From positions 10,194,417 through 10,258,416 of the forward strand of contig NC_045149.1 in the NCBI RefSeq assembly GCF_008831285.2: 64,000 nucleotides of DNA. The letters are read 5' to 3'. The notes under the pieces were generated by a model, which saw only the letters and a list, made by a program, of their open reading frames with translations, had not been told where the DNA came from and made no database searches. Position 1 is the stretch's first letter. Each line of letters begins with the position of its first letter. This DNA is from Nymphaea colorata. Taxonomy: Eukaryota; Streptophyta; Magnoliopsida; Nymphaeales; Nymphaeaceae. The position numbers and the translations under genes were made by a program. Below, in pieces: positions 61,712-64,000 of this stretch.

Positions 61712-63250
61712 CAGTGCAGGACAATTGGCCTTTTAAACACTCGAGTTTGACACTAATTTTTCTTAACGAGATTCATTTTGACAATATTTTTCTTAACGAG
61801 ATTCTCAAATAAGATGTATATATTGCTCAACTTGATGGATTTGTCGATTCGCAATATCCATCTCACATTTGCAAACTACGAAAGGCACTATATGGGCTTA
61901 AAAAAGCTCTCACGCCTGGTATCTTTGGCTCATGACTTCCTTGTTTCTTATAGCTTTCACATCTCATAATCCGATGTGTTTCATTATTTATATTCCATGA
62001 AAGGAATGACAAGATTTTTCTTTTAGTATATGTCAATGATGTTATCATTAGGGGACATCCTCTTCCCTCATACACAGTTTTTTTCTTTTTTCAAGCTTTG
62101 TGAATCATTTTCACTTAAAGGATCTAGTGCAGGACACATATTTTCTCAGCATTATCGAAGTAGAGAGGCATTCTTGATCATTGGTCTTGCGTCAACAGGG
62201 ATATATCAAAAACATCATTTTCAAGGTCTGCATGCAAGGTGCTAAAACCATCTCTCACACCAATGAGAACTACATGGACGCAAGCTAATGATGCACCTTT
62301 CTCGAATCAAATCCTCTATCGGAGAATGGTGGGCAGCTTGCAGTATGTAACTTTAACGCATCTGGATGCAGCTTTCGCCACCAATCAAGTATATGAATAC
62401 GTGCATCAGCTGACCGAATCTTATTGGAGCATTGTGAAATACATTTTAGGTCGTTTGGCAGCAAAGACACTCTGTATGTCTCCCATGAATCTACCCATTC
62501 TTTGAGCCAGATTTATGAGACACTTACAAAATGTCCTTGCTGCCAAACAACCCATAAGAGATGCTATTCATTGTGTGTTGAATACTTGTACATCCCTACG
62601 TTTCACCTTAAGCATATTTGTTGATGCTGATTATGAAGGCAGCACAAGGCATATAATATCCACTGGTGGTTTCGTCTCTTTTCTTGGAGATAATCTTATA
62701 TCATGTCTCTTTCGAAAGCAAAGGACGGTGGCTTGTTCAAGCACTGAAGCATAGTACAAGTCTCTAGCATGTGCGGCAGCTAAAGCTTATGGTTTAAAGC
62801 TTATGGTTGAAGGCTCTCTTGCTCGACTTAGGAATATGGGATAATGTGGGAATGTTGTATGTTGCATCAAATCTACTTTTCCCATACTCGTGCAAACGAC
62901 ATTGAAGTGGACTTTTATTTTGTCTGACATTATATTGTGGAGGGCGACATAGGGATCAACTTCATTCAGTCATCAGAGCAACTAGTACCAGAACACTGAG
63001 CCCAATCCACGTTTGAAGAATTTAGGGACAAGCTGCACGTACTTCAGTCCATGCTTAGCTTGAAGGGGCATAATGAAGATACTGCACATGCAATGAAGAA
63101 AGAAGCGTCATTGAGAAACTAAAGGAGACAAATTAGAAGATATAATATTATGAAACATTTTCGTGTAAAGTTGTTGCAATGGCACCATATCTCTGTTGTA
63201 ACCGGAACAATTCAAAATCTTCACAAAGAGGCCTTTTCATTACTTGGAAC

Positions 63251-64000
63251 GTCAAAGGAAGCACGCACCCGGCATCGAATCCAAAACCTTCTTTTACATG
63301 GAAGCTGCAACCGAGCTAACGGGTGTATGGAATGCTTGCAAGATTTAAGCAGTAGGCTGCCCTTGTAAATTTCATGGATTGCAGGAATGTTCTAAAGACA
63401 TGAACTGAGTTTGAACTATGGATGAATAAACCGGTTCATAGTGCTACAAAGGTTAGTTAGACCACAGCAGGCACTAACTAGTTCCACTGATCAAGCAGGA
63501 TTGGGAAAAAAATCATGAAAGGAAAGAAAGAAGAAAACAAAAAACGATCTGAATAAGCTATACGGTTCTTTTTACAGCTGGGACACTCATAGAAGAGAAA
63601 GAAGGAGAGGGAGAGAAAGAGAGAGCATGTGCCAACAGGTAAAGTAGAACATGTACATTTTTTGTTGGCTTAGCCCCTAACGTGAAAATAACAATTAAAT
63701 GTCCAACAAAACTGAAATGAAGTCTTCCATCCTTAGCTTGTGTACTCTATTCTCAAAAATGCACATATGCAAGCAAAGCATATGTACACCTACATATACA
63801 TACATATACAAGTACCCCACTCTCTGTTATGTCGAATTATAAAAAGGAAGAACAAAGATGCACTTGCCCAAACTTTCGGAACGGAATGGAATAGCAGAAG
63901 CAGCAGTCACCTGAACCAGCAGCAATAAAGCAATCAGCAAGACCATATCAACTTCGGCATCCACATGCGCAATGGTGATCGTCCGTTTTCCATGATCTTA
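63251..64000. other. Right edge of window, no confirmed gene
   Basis: No repeat was recognised beyond the truncated LTR. On the minus strand the last 100 bases are open in one frame up to a donor-like CAG/GTGAC at about 63911 (see findings). It could be the end of an exon of a gene lying to the right. Confidence 0.3.

Larger units (their letters stand above)
60751..63250 (+). mobile_element. Ty1/copia element with decayed LTRs, binding site and polymerase
   Basis: Diverged direct repeats bracket the element: about 60751-61040 (left LTR) and 63069-63240 (right LTR, 3' truncated). They share TCATTGAGAAACTAAAGGAG, TTGTTGCAAT and CACCATATCTCT. Directly after the left LTR is TGGTATTTGAGC (61042-61053), two mismatches from the copia Met-tRNA primer site TGGTATCAGAGC. 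A purine tract TGAAGGGG (63061-63068) precedes the right LTR. Between them on the plus strand are decayed polymerase motifs: WQSAMEKEIAAL-like, a Y-DETFS segment near 61475, ALYGLKKA near 61900, LLVYVND near 62030, and RNase H words GSTRHIISTGGF and STEA at 62640-62755. Gag and integrase are missing. A short repeat is inserted at about 61545-61711. Many stops: inactive. Confidence 0.8.

Overview
The window is nuclear DNA of a flowering plant. It holds spliced genes with plant-specific families (a plastid chaperonin, a class I TCP factor, a Pumilio with the plant N-terminal region), AT-rich introns and intergenic DNA, and many decayed copia, LINE and small inverted-repeat elements. I cannot name the species.

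Layout. Positions 1-3134 are intergenic, with one MITE-like repeat. A ten-exon Pumilio gene (+, 3135-15798) reads cleanly to 967 residues. Two large introns hold a copia relic, a CA microsatellite and a 793-bp inverted-repeat element with perfect CGTATCGTACGATACG-type palindromes. From 17.3 to 18.8 kb lies a LINE relic joined to a short repeat. An eight-exon plastid chaperonin 60 alpha gene (-, 20166-23470) predicts 586 residues and has a perfect heat-shock element upstream. From 24.8 to 29.1 kb a degenerate LINE carries inverted-repeat elements rich in CGAACTCGACTCG. A single-exon class I TCP gene (+, 31528-32160) follows. An OTU deubiquitinase gene (-, about 34.4-43.2 kb, nine recognised exons) comes next, with its catalytic Asp, Cys and His all visible. 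From 44.9 kb to the right edge I find no complete gene. That part holds AT-rich repeats, copia pieces at 48.3, 51.1-52.2 and 60.8-63.2 kb, a 415-bp Mutator-like element inside a copia integrase, one orphan ATG101-like exon at 52.8 kb, and a possible CACTA-type element (54.6-59.5 kb).

The four genes are unrelated housekeeping or regulatory genes: mRNA control, plastid protein folding, transcription and deubiquitination. They share no operon-like logic. No CRISPR array, tRNA, rRNA or prokaryote-like system was seen. The most distinctive observations are the palindrome-bearing element in the Pumilio intron, the element insertion whose 10-bp duplication is verified by the reading frame it interrupts, and the ATG101 exon with intact splice sites but no partner exons.
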